A stretch of DNA of 64,000 nucleotides from Virgibacillus sp. NKC19-3 (lineage in GTDB: Bacteria; Bacillota; Bacilli; Bacillales; Amphibacillaceae). Under the pieces are notes generated by a model. It was not told the DNA's origin. It made no database searches and was given only the letters and a program-made list of their open reading frames with translations. Positions 19,291 to 29,415 of this stretch are shown one piece after another. Within the stretch, counting starts at the first letter, position 1. Each line of letters begins with the position of its first letter. The stretch is from positions 1,054,001 through 1,118,000 of the forward strand of contig NZ_JAGYHC010000001.1 in NCBI RefSeq assembly GCF_019837165.1, read 5' to 3'. A program made the translations under genes and the position numbers.

Positions 19291-20018
19291 TCCAGTTCCC
19301 CCTTTACAAATCGTTTTACTTCAAGATTTTCCGGATCGTCCAATAGATCGCTTTTGCCGGATTCTATAACTTTGCCGTCCATCATCACCCACGTAAATGC
19401 CCCAATGGTGCGTGCTTGCTGCAGGTTGTGTGTGATCCAGATAATAGTAGTTCCATATTTTTGATTGATTTGCTTGATGAGTGCTTCGATGTCCTGTTGG
19501 GAGACACGATCCAGGGAAGAAGTGATTTCATCAAGTAATAGAATTTCCGGCTGGTTCACAAGCGTACGAGCAATGGAAAGTTTTTGGCGCTGTCCACCGG
19601 ATAAATCCTTGGAATTTTTGCGTAAAAAAGAGGGGTCAAGGTCTACCATTCGCATTAATTCCTGCGCTCTTTCTTCTGATAATTGTTTTCCTTGCAGTGT
19701 TAGGGGCATGGCTAAATTCTTTTGTACACTGCCACTTAACATGGTTGCGCTTTGCAGTGCAATCGCAACGTTTCGACGTAATTTCACTGGTTCATATGCT
19801 TCGATTTTTTCATTTTTAATGTGGATTTCTCCTGAATTCGGTGATTTTAATCCATTACATAACCGGAATAATGTTGTTTTTCCGGCGCCGGATGGACCGA
19901 TCAATGTCGTGATTTCCCCCTTTGGAAAATATCCTGTAATATCCTTTAAAATACGTACCCCATCAATGGAATAATTTACACGCTGGAACTGCACAGCTGC
20001 ATTAGGATAGCTTGTCAA
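19287..20018 (-). CDS. fetA: FetA/YbbL-family ABC transporter ATP-binding protein
   Basis: 243 residues. Walker A is GPSGAGKTT near residue 40, the signature is LSGGQRQKLSIAR near 139 and Walker B is ILLLDEITSSLD near 160. It would power the FetB-like permease encoded directly downstream. The gene is first in the two-gene minus-strand operon; its upstream side faces the 52-bp repeat array at 20.2 kb. Confidence 0.9.
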   Translation of the reverse strand: MTSYPNAAVQFQRVNYSIDGVRILKDITGYFPKGEITTLIGPSGAGKTTLFRLCNGLKSPNSGEIHIKNEKIEAYEPVKLRRNVAIALQSATMLSGSVQKNLAMPLTLQGKQLSEERAQELMRMVDLDPSFLRKNSKDLSGGQRQKLSIARTLVNQPEILLLDEITSSLDRVSQQDIEALIKQINQKYGTTIIWITHNLQQARTIGAFTWVMMDGKVIESGKSDLLDDPENLEVKRFVKGELE

Positions 20019-20188
20019 TTTATTTCACTTCCTTAATCGTACATAAATTCTTATCTCATTTAGTGTTTCCCGTCTATGTACCATTATTATCAAAAATGGA
20101 TGGTGTGACAAGTTATTTGGGATATACAGGGATTAGCTTGGAGTAAGAATGTCCGATCACTGCTGAGGAACCGAGAAGCGAAGCTCCT

Positions 20189-20762
20189 CCGGGTGATGAA
20201 GTCCCGAATGGAGCGAACTCACTCGAGGATGGTCACTCATCCGGGTGATGAAGTCCCGAACGGAGCGAACTCACTCGAGGATGGTCACTCATCCGGGTGA
20301 TGAAGTCCCGAATAGAGCGAACTCGCTCGAGAATGGTCACTCATCCGGGTGATGAAGTCCCGAATGGAGCGAACTCGCTCGAGAATGGTCACTCATCCAA
20401 GTGATGAAGTCCCGAACAGAGCGAACTCACTCGAGGATGGTCACTCATCCAAGTGATGAAGTCCCGAACAGAGCGAACTCACTCAAGGATGGTCACTCAT
20501 CCAAGCGATGAAGTCCCGAATGGAGCGAACTCACTCGAGGATGGTCACTCATCCAAGCGATGAAGTCCCGAATGGAGCGAACTCGCTCGAGAATGGTCAC
20601 TCATCCAAGTGATGAAGTCCCGAACGGAGCGAACTCGCTCGAGAATGGTCACTCATCCAAGCGATGAAGCCCCGAATGGAGCGAACTCACTCGAGGATGG
20701 TCACTCATCCGGGTGATGAAGTCCCGAACAGAGCGAACTCGCCCGAGGATGGTCACTCATAA
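20189..20762. repeat. Tandem array of eleven 52-bp repeats with internal hairpins
   Basis: GATGAAGTCCCGAA recurs every 52 bp from 20195 to 20715. Each unit contains two inverted repeats: TCATC-N5-GATGA and GAGCGA-AC-TCGCTC (or its GU-pairing variant with CACTC). Substitutions often keep the pairing, for example CCGGGT against CCAAGT within the loop and GCTC/ACTC in the stem. It fills the gap between fetA and the NERD gene. The sequence is unrelated to the 52-bp array at 15.2 kb although the period is the same. Confidence 0.95.
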
Positions 20763-20846
20763 GAGAAAAAAGTCCCCATATGTAATATGACGTCTGGGCC
20801 TCGGCACGTCAAATAGATGAGCTCCCATCCCCAGCAGCTGATTATT

Positions 20847-21755
20847 TTATTCATAGTACGTCCATTGGCGTACGCCTATAGTAGTAAAATTAGCTGCTAG
20901 AATTCTTCTTATTGTCTTTTTTGATGGCACGACTTGGCACCAATTATGAATAATATTGGTTGTAATCGTTTCATTAGGAAACAGGGTCTTAAACTCTTTT
21001 ACACTTCTTAATACAGCAGTTGTGACCGGCTCTTCATACCCACATTTTTTACAGACGCACTTCCGTTTTTCGACGAATATGGAGAAAGCTTTGCATTTTA
21101 GACAGGTAATCCCCTTTCGTAATTGTTCATAATCGTAGGAGGGTAACGTATTATATCGAGAATCGGTTATATGAGCTGCTAATAATTGATCGGCAAGTTT
21201 TTTGTGTTTTTCCGTTAATTTTGAAGGAATTGTGTTTAACTTCTCGATATATTGATTGACTTGGGTTGGAAAAATAATTGGTTTATCCAGAGGTGCCTGG
21301 TACAAAGTGAATGCAGAATTGATAAAGACTACTGAGGCATCAATTTGGGGCTTAAATCCGAGGTTGAGGAGTAACTGATGCAGTAAGGATTCACTTCTGC
21401 TTAACTGGTGAAGGGGATTAAGTACTTCTAATTTGGGTCTCTTAAATAGCTTATCCGATTGGTAATAATAATCACCCTCATAATTTTTAACTTCATAAAC
21501 GTACATCTTTCCCGGCGCAATAATGAGAGAATCCATTTGGAAGGTGGTGTTATTTACTTCAAGTAACAAATCATTTAATATGAAGCAATCACATTGAAGC
21601 GTATCTGTTATCGTGTCAAATCGTACTTCCCCTTCATACCCTTTTTTTAAATGCAAATAGCGCTTTTCCTCCTTGCTAGTTAAATGTTTTCGCTTGTTGA
21701 CTGCTTCTAAAATGATTAACTCTTTTGATTTCGTACGTATTTTATATGCCATCAT
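20847..21755 (-). CDS. NERD-domain protein with C-terminal zinc ribbon
   Basis: About 302 residues from an ATG at 21755 preceded by AAAAGGATG. Residues about 35-150 form a nuclease-related (NERD) domain: GYEGEVRFD, LLLEVNNTTFQMDSLII and YVYEVKNYEGDYY, which hold the E, D and ExK positions. A zinc ribbon follows (CLKC and CVCKKC near residues 205-225), then a basic tail. NERD proteins occur widely in Bacillaceae; the role is unknown, though the fold is related to PD-(D/E)xK nucleases. It is a monocistronic gene. Confidence 0.85.
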   Translation of the reverse strand: MMAYKIRTKSKELIILEAVNKRKHLTSKEEKRYLHLKKGYEGEVRFDTITDTLQCDCFILNDLLLEVNNTTFQMDSLIIAPGKMYVYEVKNYEGDYYYQSDKLFKRPKLEVLNPLHQLSRSESLLHQLLLNLGFKPQIDASVVFINSAFTLYQAPLDKPIIFPTQVNQYIEKLNTIPSKLTEKHKKLADQLLAAHITDSRYNTLPSYDYEQLRKGITCLKCKAFSIFVEKRKCVCKKCGYEEPVTTAVLRSVKEFKTLFPNETITTNIIHNWCQVVPSKKTIRRILAANFTTIGVRQWTYYE

Positions 21756-21890
21756 CCACATCCTTTTCTTTCTAATTTCTAATTTCATTCTGTTATAAAA
21801 ATGAATCACGTAAAAATTTGTCCGCTTCCCTGACATACCTTTTGATTTGGTATAATAAACATAATATAAGATTTATATGGGAGTGAGTCT

Positions 21891-23018
21891 ATGAAAATAA
21901 TCATAATAGGGAGTGGCATCGTCGGTGCAAGTGCAGCTTATCATCTGGCAAAAAATAATATCGATGTCATAGTGGTTGATAAAGAACATCAAGGAAATGC
22001 AACATCAGCTGGTGCAGGAATTGTATGTCCATGGATATCAAGTGTGCAAGATGAGGATTGGTATAGCATTGCAAAAGGTGGTGCGCGTTTCTATCCTACA
22101 TTAATTGCGCAGTTAAAAGAGGATGGAGAACATGACGTAGGATATAAAAAAGTAGGCGCATTAGCTGTAAATTCGGATACTGAAACCCTGGATGAAATTG
22201 AGCGTAGAGCATCTGCCAAACAAAAAGATGCACCTGAAATGGGGGACATTGTAAGGCTCAATGCTGCTCAGACAAGAGAGCGATTTCCATTGTTGAATGA
22301 AGATTTAGAGTCTGTTTTTGTTCCCGGTGCTGCAAGAGTGGACGGGCGTTTACTTCGAAATGCGCTGAAGCGTGCTGCTCAAAAACATGGAGCAGAAATG
22401 ATAAAAGGGGAAGCAAAGTTGCTATATCATAAGACAAGCGTAGAAGGTGTTGAAGTAAATGGCGAAAAGCTATATGCTGACACTGTTCTGATCGCAACAG
22501 GGGCTTGGGCTCCGTCCTTATTAGCACCTCTAGGTATCGATTTACATGTAGAACCACAACGTGGACAAATTGCTCATATCCATTTACCTAATACGGACAC
22601 ATCGAATTGGCCTGTTGTCCTGCCGCAAACCAGTCATTATATGTTGGCATTTGATGATTCACGCGTAGTAGCAGGGGCAACGAGAGAGACAGGGGCTGGA
22701 TTCGATTATCGAACAACTGCAGGTGGTGTACATGAGGTTACTTCAGAGGCATTACATGTAGCTCCTGGCCTTTCTGATGGAACACTGCAGGAAGTTCGAA
22801 TCGGATTTCGCCCGATGGGACCGGATGTCTTGCCCATACTCGGAGAGATGGAAACGCTAAACGGTGTAGTTTTAGCAACAGGCCTGGGAGCATCAGGGCT
22901 GACCATGGGACCGTATGTAGGTACATTAGCTGCTGCTTTGACAAGAGGAGAGGATACCGGGATAGATCTTTCTCCATATACACCGATGCGTGCCCTCAGT
23001 TCGGATGCAAAGGTATAG
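21891..23018 (+). CDS. FAD-dependent amine/D-amino acid oxidoreductase (DadA/glycine oxidase family)
   Basis: A 375-residue DAO-fold flavoenzyme. The dinucleotide motif IIGSGIVGASAAYHLAK is at the N-terminus, ATSAGAGIVCPWIS follows, and the C-terminal FAD contact is IGFRPMGPDVLP followed by ATGLGASGLTMGP. Such enzymes oxidise D-amino acids, glycine or sarcosine. It is convergent with a peptide ABC transporter operon, which could supply amino compounds, but that link is only by position. GGGAGTGAG precedes the ATG. Confidence 0.88.
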   Translation: MKIIIIGSGIVGASAAYHLAKNNIDVIVVDKEHQGNATSAGAGIVCPWISSVQDEDWYSIAKGGARFYPTLIAQLKEDGEHDVGYKKVGALAVNSDTETLDEIERRASAKQKDAPEMGDIVRLNAAQTRERFPLLNEDLESVFVPGAARVDGRLLRNALKRAAQKHGAEMIKGEAKLLYHKTSVEGVEVNGEKLYADTVLIATGAWAPSLLAPLGIDLHVEPQRGQIAHIHLPNTDTSNWPVVLPQTSHYMLAFDDSRVVAGATRETGAGFDYRTTAGGVHEVTSEALHVAPGLSDGTLQEVRIGFRPMGPDVLPILGEMETLNGVVLATGLGASGLTMGPYVGTLAAALTRGEDTGIDLSPYTPMRALSSDAKV

Positions 23019-23029
23019 GAAAATAAAGC

Positions 23030-23056
23030 AACCTGCCAACTGTACAACGGCAGGTT
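23030..23056. terminator. Bidirectional terminator between convergent genes
   Basis: AACCTGCC (23030-23037) and GGCAGGTT (23049-23056) form an eight-bp stem with an 11-base loop, with A- and T-rich flanks. Confidence 0.75.
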
Positions 23057-23066
23057 GATCTCTTTT

Positions 23067-23996
23067 CTAACGGGCTTTACTTTTTGGATCAAAGGCATCG
23101 CGTAATCCATCGCCAATAAAGTTGATGGCTAAAACGGTAACAAAAATGGCCAAACCTGGTGGGATCCAGGCTTCCGGATGCTCACGGAGAATGCGGATAT
23201 TCTGTGCTTCTGAAATCATGTTGCCCCATGTTGGTGTTGGCTGCGGAATACCGAAGCCGATAAAGCTAAGTCCGGATTCAATAATGATATAGCTTGCCAT
23301 CATAAGTGTCGCATTAACAATGATGGGTCCAATAGCGTTTGGAATAAAATGCTTTACTATAATTCGAAAATCAGTTGCTCCGATTGCTTGGGCTCCTTGA
23401 ACAAATTCCTGTTCTCTTAATGACAAATAGGTTCCTCGAATAATACGTGTTAAGTTCGGCCAAGCCGTTATAGCAATAATGGTGACAAATAATGTTATGG
23501 TTACTTCCTGTATGATTGCCATAATCGTTAAGACAAGTACGAGAAACGGAAGCATAAGCATAATGTCTGCACCACGCATAATGATGCTATCGACTTTTCC
23601 ACCATAATAGCCAGCAATTGATCCTAGCACAACACCGATGGTAAGGGTGAAGAACATGGCGCTAAAGCCGACGATCAATGAAATCCGACCGCCGTATAAC
23701 AACCTTGAAAAGTTATCCTGTCCTTGTCCATTGGTACCTAAAATATGTTCATCACTCGGCCCCTTTTCCACTAGTAATAGATCTGTCTTTTCCGGATCCA
23801 GATCGGTAAATACAGGAGCAAGAACGCAAACGGCAATAATGATCACGAGAAGAAAGCTACTTATAACGGCCATTTTATTTTTCATGAATCGGCGAAACGC
23901 CAATTGAAAGGGGCTTTTGCTTTTATGTTGTAGCCCGCTTGGACTCATTTCCGGCTGTGTTGATGGTGTTTCTTGTGGATTTGGCTGCATATACAT
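23067..23996 (-). CDS. Peptide/nickel ABC transporter permease, DppC/OppC type
   Basis: 309 residues with an N-terminal cytoplasmic tail, six membrane helices and the permease EAA loop (EFVQGAQAIGATDFRIIVKH near residue 195, starting in LREQ). It pairs with the OppB-type permease encoded six bases upstream. Together they form the membrane channel of an oligopeptide transporter. It is the last gene of the five-gene minus-strand operon. Confidence 0.92.
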   Translation of the reverse strand: MYMQPNPQETPSTQPEMSPSGLQHKSKSPFQLAFRRFMKNKMAVISSFLLVIIIAVCVLAPVFTDLDPEKTDLLLVEKGPSDEHILGTNGQGQDNFSRLLYGGRISLIVGFSAMFFTLTIGVVLGSIAGYYGGKVDSIIMRGADIMLMLPFLVLVLTIMAIIQEVTITLFVTIIAITAWPNLTRIIRGTYLSLREQEFVQGAQAIGATDFRIIVKHFIPNAIGPIIVNATLMMASYIIIESGLSFIGFGIPQPTPTWGNMISEAQNIRILREHPEAWIPPGLAIFVTVLAINFIGDGLRDAFDPKSKAR

Positions 23997-24001
23997 TCAC
24001 C

Positions 24002-24970
24002 TCAATCATATCGGATTCTTGGGTCGATAATGCTATAAAAGATATCGGCCAATAAATTACCTACAAGGATGAGTATTCCAAGTATCAAGGCAATCGCCAT
24101 AACGACCGGGAAATCGCGATTTGTGACTGAACTCAGAAATAACGTTCCTAAACCTGGATATTGAAAGACTTGCTCGGTAATGACTGCACCGCTTAACAGC
24201 ACGCCAACTTCAAATCCCATGATGGTAATAATAGGAATGAGTGCATTGCGCAACGTGTGCTTGTAGAGGACATTACGATCTGTCATTCCCTTTGCTCTTG
24301 CTGTACGGATATAGTCGCTGCCAAGAACATCAAGTACTTCCGAGCGCATGTAACGCATGTAGGTTGCTGTTCCCGCCAAGCCAAGTGTGATCCCAGGTAA
24401 TATCATGTGGTGTATGCGATCTTTAAATGCTTCAAATCCAGTGAGCCCCGGCGTAGAAAGTGTTCCCTGTGCCGGGAACCAGCCTAAATGAATCGACAAA
24501 AGATAAATAGCAATCAGTCCAAAGAAAAAGTTTGGAATCGCCAGACCTAAAAAGCCAAATCCTGTTGCGCCATAATCAAGCAGCGAGTACGGGTTTCTAG
24601 CAGAATAAATCCCAATTGGAATTCCTACAATAATCGTAATACCTAATGAAAAAAGACCTAAATAAAGCGTGTTTAAAAAACGGGCCTCAATTAATTCAGC
24701 CACTGTACGTCCGTTAAAAACTAAAGAGTCGCCAAAATCGCCCTGTGCGGCAGAGCTAATCCAACGCCAATATTGAACAGGTACCGGATCATTTAATCCT
24801 AAGGCTTCCCGTTGTTGCTCGTACACTTCCGGGTCGACATTCGGATCCGAGAGTGATTGGCCTGTTAGAGCATCCCCAGGAGCTGCTAATGCAAGTCCAA
24901 ATACAATGACGGTTAAGCAGAAAAGCATTGGGATAAAAATGAGAATACGGCGAATGATATATTTATACAC
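24002..24970 (-). CDS. Peptide/nickel ABC transporter permease, DppB/OppB type
   Basis: 322 residues with six membrane helices. The N-terminal YIIRRILIFIPMLF and the EAA loop DYIRTARAKGMTDRNVLYKH near residue 220 are typical of DppB/OppB. The periplasmic loop after helix 1 is long, as in the family. The gene lies after the binding-protein gene and a terminator-like hairpin, so its level may be lower than that of the binding protein. Confidence 0.92.
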   Translation of the reverse strand: MYKYIIRRILIFIPMLFCLTVIVFGLALAAPGDALTGQSLSDPNVDPEVYEQQREALGLNDPVPVQYWRWISSAAQGDFGDSLVFNGRTVAELIEARFLNTLYLGLFSLGITIIVGIPIGIYSARNPYSLLDYGATGFGFLGLAIPNFFFGLIAIYLLSIHLGWFPAQGTLSTPGLTGFEAFKDRIHHMILPGITLGLAGTATYMRYMRSEVLDVLGSDYIRTARAKGMTDRNVLYKHTLRNALIPIITIMGFEVGVLLSGAVITEQVFQYPGLGTLFLSSVTNRDFPVVMAIALILGILILVGNLLADIFYSIIDPRIRYD

Positions 24971-25081
24971 TGAATCTCCCCCCTGATTAAAAAACGGGAT
25001 ATTTATATCTACTGATGGAAATAGCTATCATTGTTTGTTTTTATGGTGCGTCGGCTAACTGCTCAAGTAATGTTTGAAAAG

Positions 25082-25116
25082 AAAAAGCATGCGCGTGAAT
25101 TCGCCGCACGCTTTTT
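25082..25116 (-). terminator. Hairpin after the binding-protein gene, within the peptide-transport operon
   Basis: AAAAAGCATGCG (25082-25093) pairs with CGCACGCTTTTT (25105-25116) with one mismatch. On the minus strand the T run follows the stem. It could be a partial terminator that makes the binding protein more abundant than the permeases. Confidence 0.7.
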
Positions 25117-25133
25117 CCTAACCATTTCGCTTA

Positions 25134-26942
25134 TTACTCGGATACCCACCATAATTCCGGATCATTATTGAATTGGTATGGCATTGGGTCAATCCCATTT
25201 ACTCGCTCATTCATCCCGTAAATGGAGTTTTGTGCAAATAAGAGAAGCGCCGGTAAGTCTTCTGAGAAAACAGATTGCCATTCACTGTATTTCTCGGCGC
25301 GGTAATCTTGTTCGAATGCCTCTGGAGGCTGCATCGCTTCTTGCATGAGTTGCTCGGATTCCTCATTGTTCCAGCGAGAGTAATTGTAAGCAGCATTAGC
25401 CCCCCATAAACCAGCTGGGTCAGGGTCACCGCTTCCTAAACTCCAACCAAGTAAATAAAGATCCCAATCCGTGTTATCGTCGGTTAATTCCTCCACGTAT
25501 GCTGTCATTTCCTTCGGTTGACGCAAGTCGATGGTAATACCGACTTCCTCTAGAAATTGGGCAATAATGGGTGCAGCATCTTCACGAAGTTCGTTCCCTG
25601 TAGGATAATTCAGGTTAACGACCCATTCTTCCCCGTCCGGCGTCTCCCTCATGCCATCATCATTTGTATCGACATAACCTGCTTCATCAAGCAATGCATT
25701 CGCTTGTTCCGGATCATATTCGTAAGGTGTGCCAGCATCCTCATCATAAGCCCAGAATTGCTGCGCGATTGGTGCATTAATAACAGAACCATGTCCGTAT
25801 AATAGGTTGTCAATGAGTGCCTCACGGTCAACCGCATAGGCCATTGCTTGGCGTACTAATTGGTCGCCCATATCCTCATTTTCCTCCCAGTTATCCGGAT
25901 CAATGGTACCACTTTCCACGTCAGCATCCGGGCGGTGGTTGACTTTATATCCCATCAGCTGATACCCAAAATCCGTCTGTTCGATGAGGTCGATATGGTC
26001 AACGCCTGCCAAGGAGTCATAGTCTGCTGGTGGGACACCGGTTGGATCGCCGATGAAATCAATCTCCCCATTTTCCAGTAATCCAAGCATGACGGATTGT
26101 TCAACAATACGCCAGACGACCTGATCCAGGTATGGCTCGCCATTCCAATAGTCTGCGTTCTTTTCAAGTACGTATTGTTCACGGTCAAGCATTTCGGTGA
26201 ACTGGAATGGTCCGGTACCGATAACTTCCCCGGCGTTAAGTGTTGCCGGATGTTCCGGCATTTCATCAATAGGGACATCTCCAAAGATATGTTCTGGAAT
26301 AATGTCGAAACTTACATCTTTTTCAATCGTGACATTAGGATTTTCAAATTTAAAGGTAACCGTATGATCATCGTCAGCGACAACGCCTTCAAATTCGTCT
26401 GTATCCCCGTCATTAAATTCCTCGTAACCTAGCAGTCTCTCAACGTATTCTGTACGAATACCACCTGCTTCAATATAGCCGGGGCTGGACATGGCTTGGT
26501 ACGTAAAGACAACATCATCTGCCGTGAAATCTTCCCCGTCATGCCATGTGACGCCTTCTTCAAGGTGTAATGTGATTTCGGTTTGATCCTCGTTAATTTC
26601 CCATTCTGTTGCTAAATTCGGTTCGAATTCCAACTCTTCATTTTGGGTGAGTAGCCCTTCATGGGTGAAGTCCAAAATGTTTGCTTCATAGGCCTCTTCA
26701 TAAAAAATAGGGTTAAATACACCAGCAGGGGCTGTATCCATGGCACCTGTCAATGTACCGCCCATTTCCGGTTCACCAGCGTCTTCTTCGCCTTTATCTC
26801 CCGTTTCTTCTGTCTCTTCCTCCGCATTAGCTTCTCCGTCCCCATTCTCCTCGCCACCTGAAGTATCGCTGTTACAAGCGGCTAATACAATTCCGATTGT
26901 TAGTAAAAACATGAATAGCAGTAACCATTTTCGTTTTATCAT
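25134..26942 (-). CDS. Peptide-binding lipoprotein of ABC transporter (SBP family 5)
   Basis: The start at 26942 follows GGGGGAT and gives 602 residues. The signal is lipoprotein-type (LLTIGIVLAAC). The next 45 residues are almost all Asp, Glu and Gly, an unusually acidic linker, in line with a salt-loving host. The solute-binding family 5 signature is seen as NLATEWEINEDQTEITLHL-like text followed by GVTWHDGEDFTADDVVF. It would bind peptides outside the membrane and pass them to the permeases downstream. A nickel or opine ligand cannot be excluded. Confidence 0.92.
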   Translation of the reverse strand: MIKRKWLLLFMFLLTIGIVLAACNSDTSGGEENGDGEANAEEETEETGDKGEEDAGEPEMGGTLTGAMDTAPAGVFNPIFYEEAYEANILDFTHEGLLTQNEELEFEPNLATEWEINEDQTEITLHLEEGVTWHDGEDFTADDVVFTYQAMSSPGYIEAGGIRTEYVERLLGYEEFNDGDTDEFEGVVADDDHTVTFKFENPNVTIEKDVSFDIIPEHIFGDVPIDEMPEHPATLNAGEVIGTGPFQFTEMLDREQYVLEKNADYWNGEPYLDQVVWRIVEQSVMLGLLENGEIDFIGDPTGVPPADYDSLAGVDHIDLIEQTDFGYQLMGYKVNHRPDADVESGTIDPDNWEENEDMGDQLVRQAMAYAVDREALIDNLLYGHGSVINAPIAQQFWAYDEDAGTPYEYDPEQANALLDEAGYVDTNDDGMRETPDGEEWVVNLNYPTGNELREDAAPIIAQFLEEVGITIDLRQPKEMTAYVEELTDDNTDWDLYLLGWSLGSGDPDPAGLWGANAAYNYSRWNNEESEQLMQEAMQPPEAFEQDYRAEKYSEWQSVFSEDLPALLLFAQNSIYGMNERVNGIDPMPYQFNNDPELWWVSE

Positions 26943-27031
26943 TACATTATCCCCCTTATATTTTTGCATCGCTACATGATAGCCCTTTCATTTTCCATGA
27001 ATCACCTCCATTCAGTAGTAAAATCCATCTT

Positions 27032-28060
27032 TTATGTGTCGACCTCATCGTATAAGTGGCATGCGACGTAATGACCGCCTCCCATATCCGTTAATTCCGG
27101 ACGTTCTACCTGACATCGATCGTGAGCAAGAGGGCACCTGGTCCGGAATCCACATCCGGAAGGCGGGTCGGACGGACTTGGTAAATCTCCACTCAGGTGT
27201 ATCTTTTCACGACGACGATGAATATCCGTTTGCGGCACAGATGAAAGTAATGCTTGTGTATATGGATGAAGCGGGTTATCATAAAGCGCTTTCTTATGTG
27301 CGATCTCAGCGATACGCCCAAGATACATAACGGCCACACGGTCGCTAATGTGTTTCACAACACTTAAATCATGCGCGATGAAAAGATAAGTTAAATCAAA
27401 TTCTTCTTGTAAGTCAGCCATTAAATTCAACACTTGTGCTTGAATCGATACATCGAGCGCTGAAACCGGCTCATCACAAATAATAAATTTCGGATTAAGT
27501 GCCAGGGCGCGCGCAATACTGATTCGTTGACGTTGTCCACCGGAAAATTCATGGGGGTATTTCATGCGGTCACTTGCCCGCAGGCCTACTCTTTCCAGTA
27601 GTTCGCTAGATTTTTCTTTCCGTTCTGCTTTTTTGGCTGAGGTTTGAACAAGCAGTGGTTCTTCGATTAGTTCTCCAACACTCATTTTCGTATTAAGGGA
27701 AGCGAAAGGATCCTGAAAAACGATTTGCATGTTTTTTCGATATTCTCGGAGTTTCCGCCTGCTTAAAAGGGAAATATCATTACCTTCAAATAGGATTTCT
27801 CCTTCTGTTGGCTGAAGGAGACGGAGTATAACACGGCCTAGTGTTGATTTACCGGATCCTGATTCTCCAACAAGACCAAATGTCTCCCCTTTTTTAATTT
27901 CAATAGAGACGTCATCTACTGCTTTAACTTGGCCTACGGTGTGTTTGAAAACGCCTCCCTTAATGGGAAAATATTTTTTGATATGATTCGCTTGTACGAG
28001 TACTTCTTTTTCGTCTCTTTCTTTTTTGGTTTGCTGTTTGGATAGTTGTTCAAGTGTCAC
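27032..28060 (-). CDS. Peptide ABC transporter ATP-binding protein, DppF/OppF type
   Basis: 342 residues: Walker [10 protein letters not shown] near 58, signature [13 protein letters not shown] near 170, Walker [11 protein letters not shown] near 192. The C-terminal oligopeptide-transporter extension has the Cys-rich [15 protein letters not shown]. It follows the DppD-type ATPase gene by 15 bp; the two ATPases act as a pair on the permeases encoded further on. Confidence 0.93.
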   Translation of the reverse strand: MTLEQLSKQQTKKERDEKEVLVQANHIKKYFPIKGGVFKHTVGQVKAVDDVSIEIKKGETFGLVGESGSGKSTLGRVILRLLQPTEGEILFEGNDISLLSRRKLREYRKNMQIVFQDPFASLNTKMSVGELIEEPLLVQTSAKKAERKEKSSELLERVGLRASDRMKYPHEFSGGQRQRISIARALALNPKFIICDEPVSALDVSIQAQVLNLMADLQEEFDLTYLFIAHDLSVVKHISDRVAVMYLGRIAEIAHKKALYDNPLHPYTQALLSSVPQTDIHRRREKIHLSGDLPSPSDPPSGCGFRTRCPLAHDRCQVERPELTDMGGGHYVACHLYDEVDT

Positions 28061-28075
28061 GTTATGCGGCCCCCC

Positions 28076-29047
28076 TTATTCATAAAGATAACAACGAACC
28101 TGATGATTGACTTCAATTTCAAGTAGCTCCGGGTTTGCTTCATAACAGCGATCCATTACATGTGGACATCGATCGGAAAAGCGGCAGCCTTTCGGAAAGC
28201 TATGTGCGGGTGGAACCGTGCCTTTAATTGCTCCAAGTCTACGAGTCTCTTTTTCAAGACTGGGTAAGCTACCTAGCAGCCCTGTCGTATATGGGTGTTT
28301 GGTTGTGTCAAATAGCTGTTCTACGGGCGCTTCTTCAACAACCTGGCCGCCATACATAACAAGGACGCGATTTGCGTATTCGGCAACAACGCCTAAATCG
28401 TGTGTGATTAGAAGTATTGCCATATTAAGCCTTTCTTTCATTTCATCTAATAAGTCTAATATTTGTGCTTGGATCGTAACGTCGAGTGCGGTGGAAGGTT
28501 CATCTGCGATAAGCAGTTTTGGTTCACAGGAGATTGCCATCGCAATCATCGCCCGTTGTCTCATACCACCCGACAACTGGTGAGGATATTCATGCATTAC
28601 TTCTTCGGCCCTGGGAAATCCGACGACTTTTAATAATTCGATTGCTTCCTGTCTCGCTGCATGTTTGGATAGATTCTGATGCTTTCTTATTGTTTCCATA
28701 ATCTGGTTGCCTATTGTGTATACGGGATTTAATGCTGTCATCGGTTCTTGGAAAATCATTGCAATGTCATTACCGCGGATTTTTGTCATCTGTTTCCCTG
28801 ACTTTTCTAGTAGATTTTCGTCCTCAAGGCTAATCTTGCCCTCGATAATCTTTCCCGGTTTATTAACCAATTGCATGATAGACAATGATGTGATGCTCTT
28901 GCCACTTCCTGATTCCCCGACGATTGCCACTGTTTCTCCGGGCTTTACTTGAAAGTCAATCCCATCAACTGCCTTAGCAACCATGTTGTCTTCTAAGAAG
29001 AAATGCGTTTTTAACCCTTCAACTTGTAATAATGGCTTTTGGGTCAC
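28076..29047 (-). CDS. Peptide ABC transporter ATP-binding protein, DppD/OppD type
   Basis: About 323 residues when started at the GTG at 29047, which has GTGAGGTGA just upstream; an ATG at 29092 would add 15 residues without a good ribosome site. Walker A is GESGSGKSI, the signature LSGGMRQRAMIAMA and Walker B LIADEPSTALD. The C-terminal Cys-rich GCRFSDRCPHVMDRC is the OppD/F extension. It is the first gene of the five-gene operon, behind the promoter at 29112-29139. Confidence 0.9.
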   Translation of the reverse strand: MTQKPLLQVEGLKTHFFLEDNMVAKAVDGIDFQVKPGETVAIVGESGSGKSITSLSIMQLVNKPGKIIEGKISLEDENLLEKSGKQMTKIRGNDIAMIFQEPMTALNPVYTIGNQIMETIRKHQNLSKHAARQEAIELLKVVGFPRAEEVMHEYPHQLSGGMRQRAMIAMAISCEPKLLIADEPSTALDVTIQAQILDLLDEMKERLNMAILLITHDLGVVAEYANRVLVMYGGQVVEEAPVEQLFDTTKHPYTTGLLGSLPSLEKETRRLGAIKGTVPPAHSFPKGCRFSDRCPHVMDRCYEANPELLEIEVNHQVRCYLYE

Positions 29048-29111
29048 TCGCTTCACCTCACTTTGGGTTGAATTGTTGCACATAGTAAGCAAAATGTACT
29101 AGCTAAGCTAA

Positions 29112-29139
29112 AGTATATACTATTTTTGATATTTTTCAA
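29112..29139 (-). promoter_or_regulatory. Promoter of the peptide-transport operon
   Basis: On the minus strand TTGAAA (29139-29134), 16-bp spacer, TATACT (29117-29112). The rest of the gap to 29415 is AT-rich and shows no gene that can be supported. Confidence 0.65.
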
Positions 29140-29415
29140 TAGTTTTTCAAAATGAATTTTATGTTTTTTATAAAAATAGTGAAATTAAAAAAGTAGAAAA
29201 AGGGGGCAGATACTGGTAGAGACTATTGGTATGATTATATTCATCAGGATAAAAGTATATGTAAGAATATTGGAAATATTAAGGTCAAAAAAAGAAGCGA
29301 AGAAGCGGATTTCTGCTTGTGTAAACCGATATAAAACGTACCCATACGGGATAGTGGGTGTTTGAATGCAAAAGAGCACGTTCCAACCGGTAAAAGCAAC
29401 AACCATACTTCTGCC

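Noticed and set aside
15240-20762. CRISPR arrays at the two 52-bp repeats
   Set aside because: Every base of the unit is repeated, there are no unique spacers and no cas genes.
29231-29365. 44-residue plus-strand frame (MIIFIRIKVYVRILEILRS...)
   Set aside because: Protein-like but without a ribosome site or known relatives; not enough to call.
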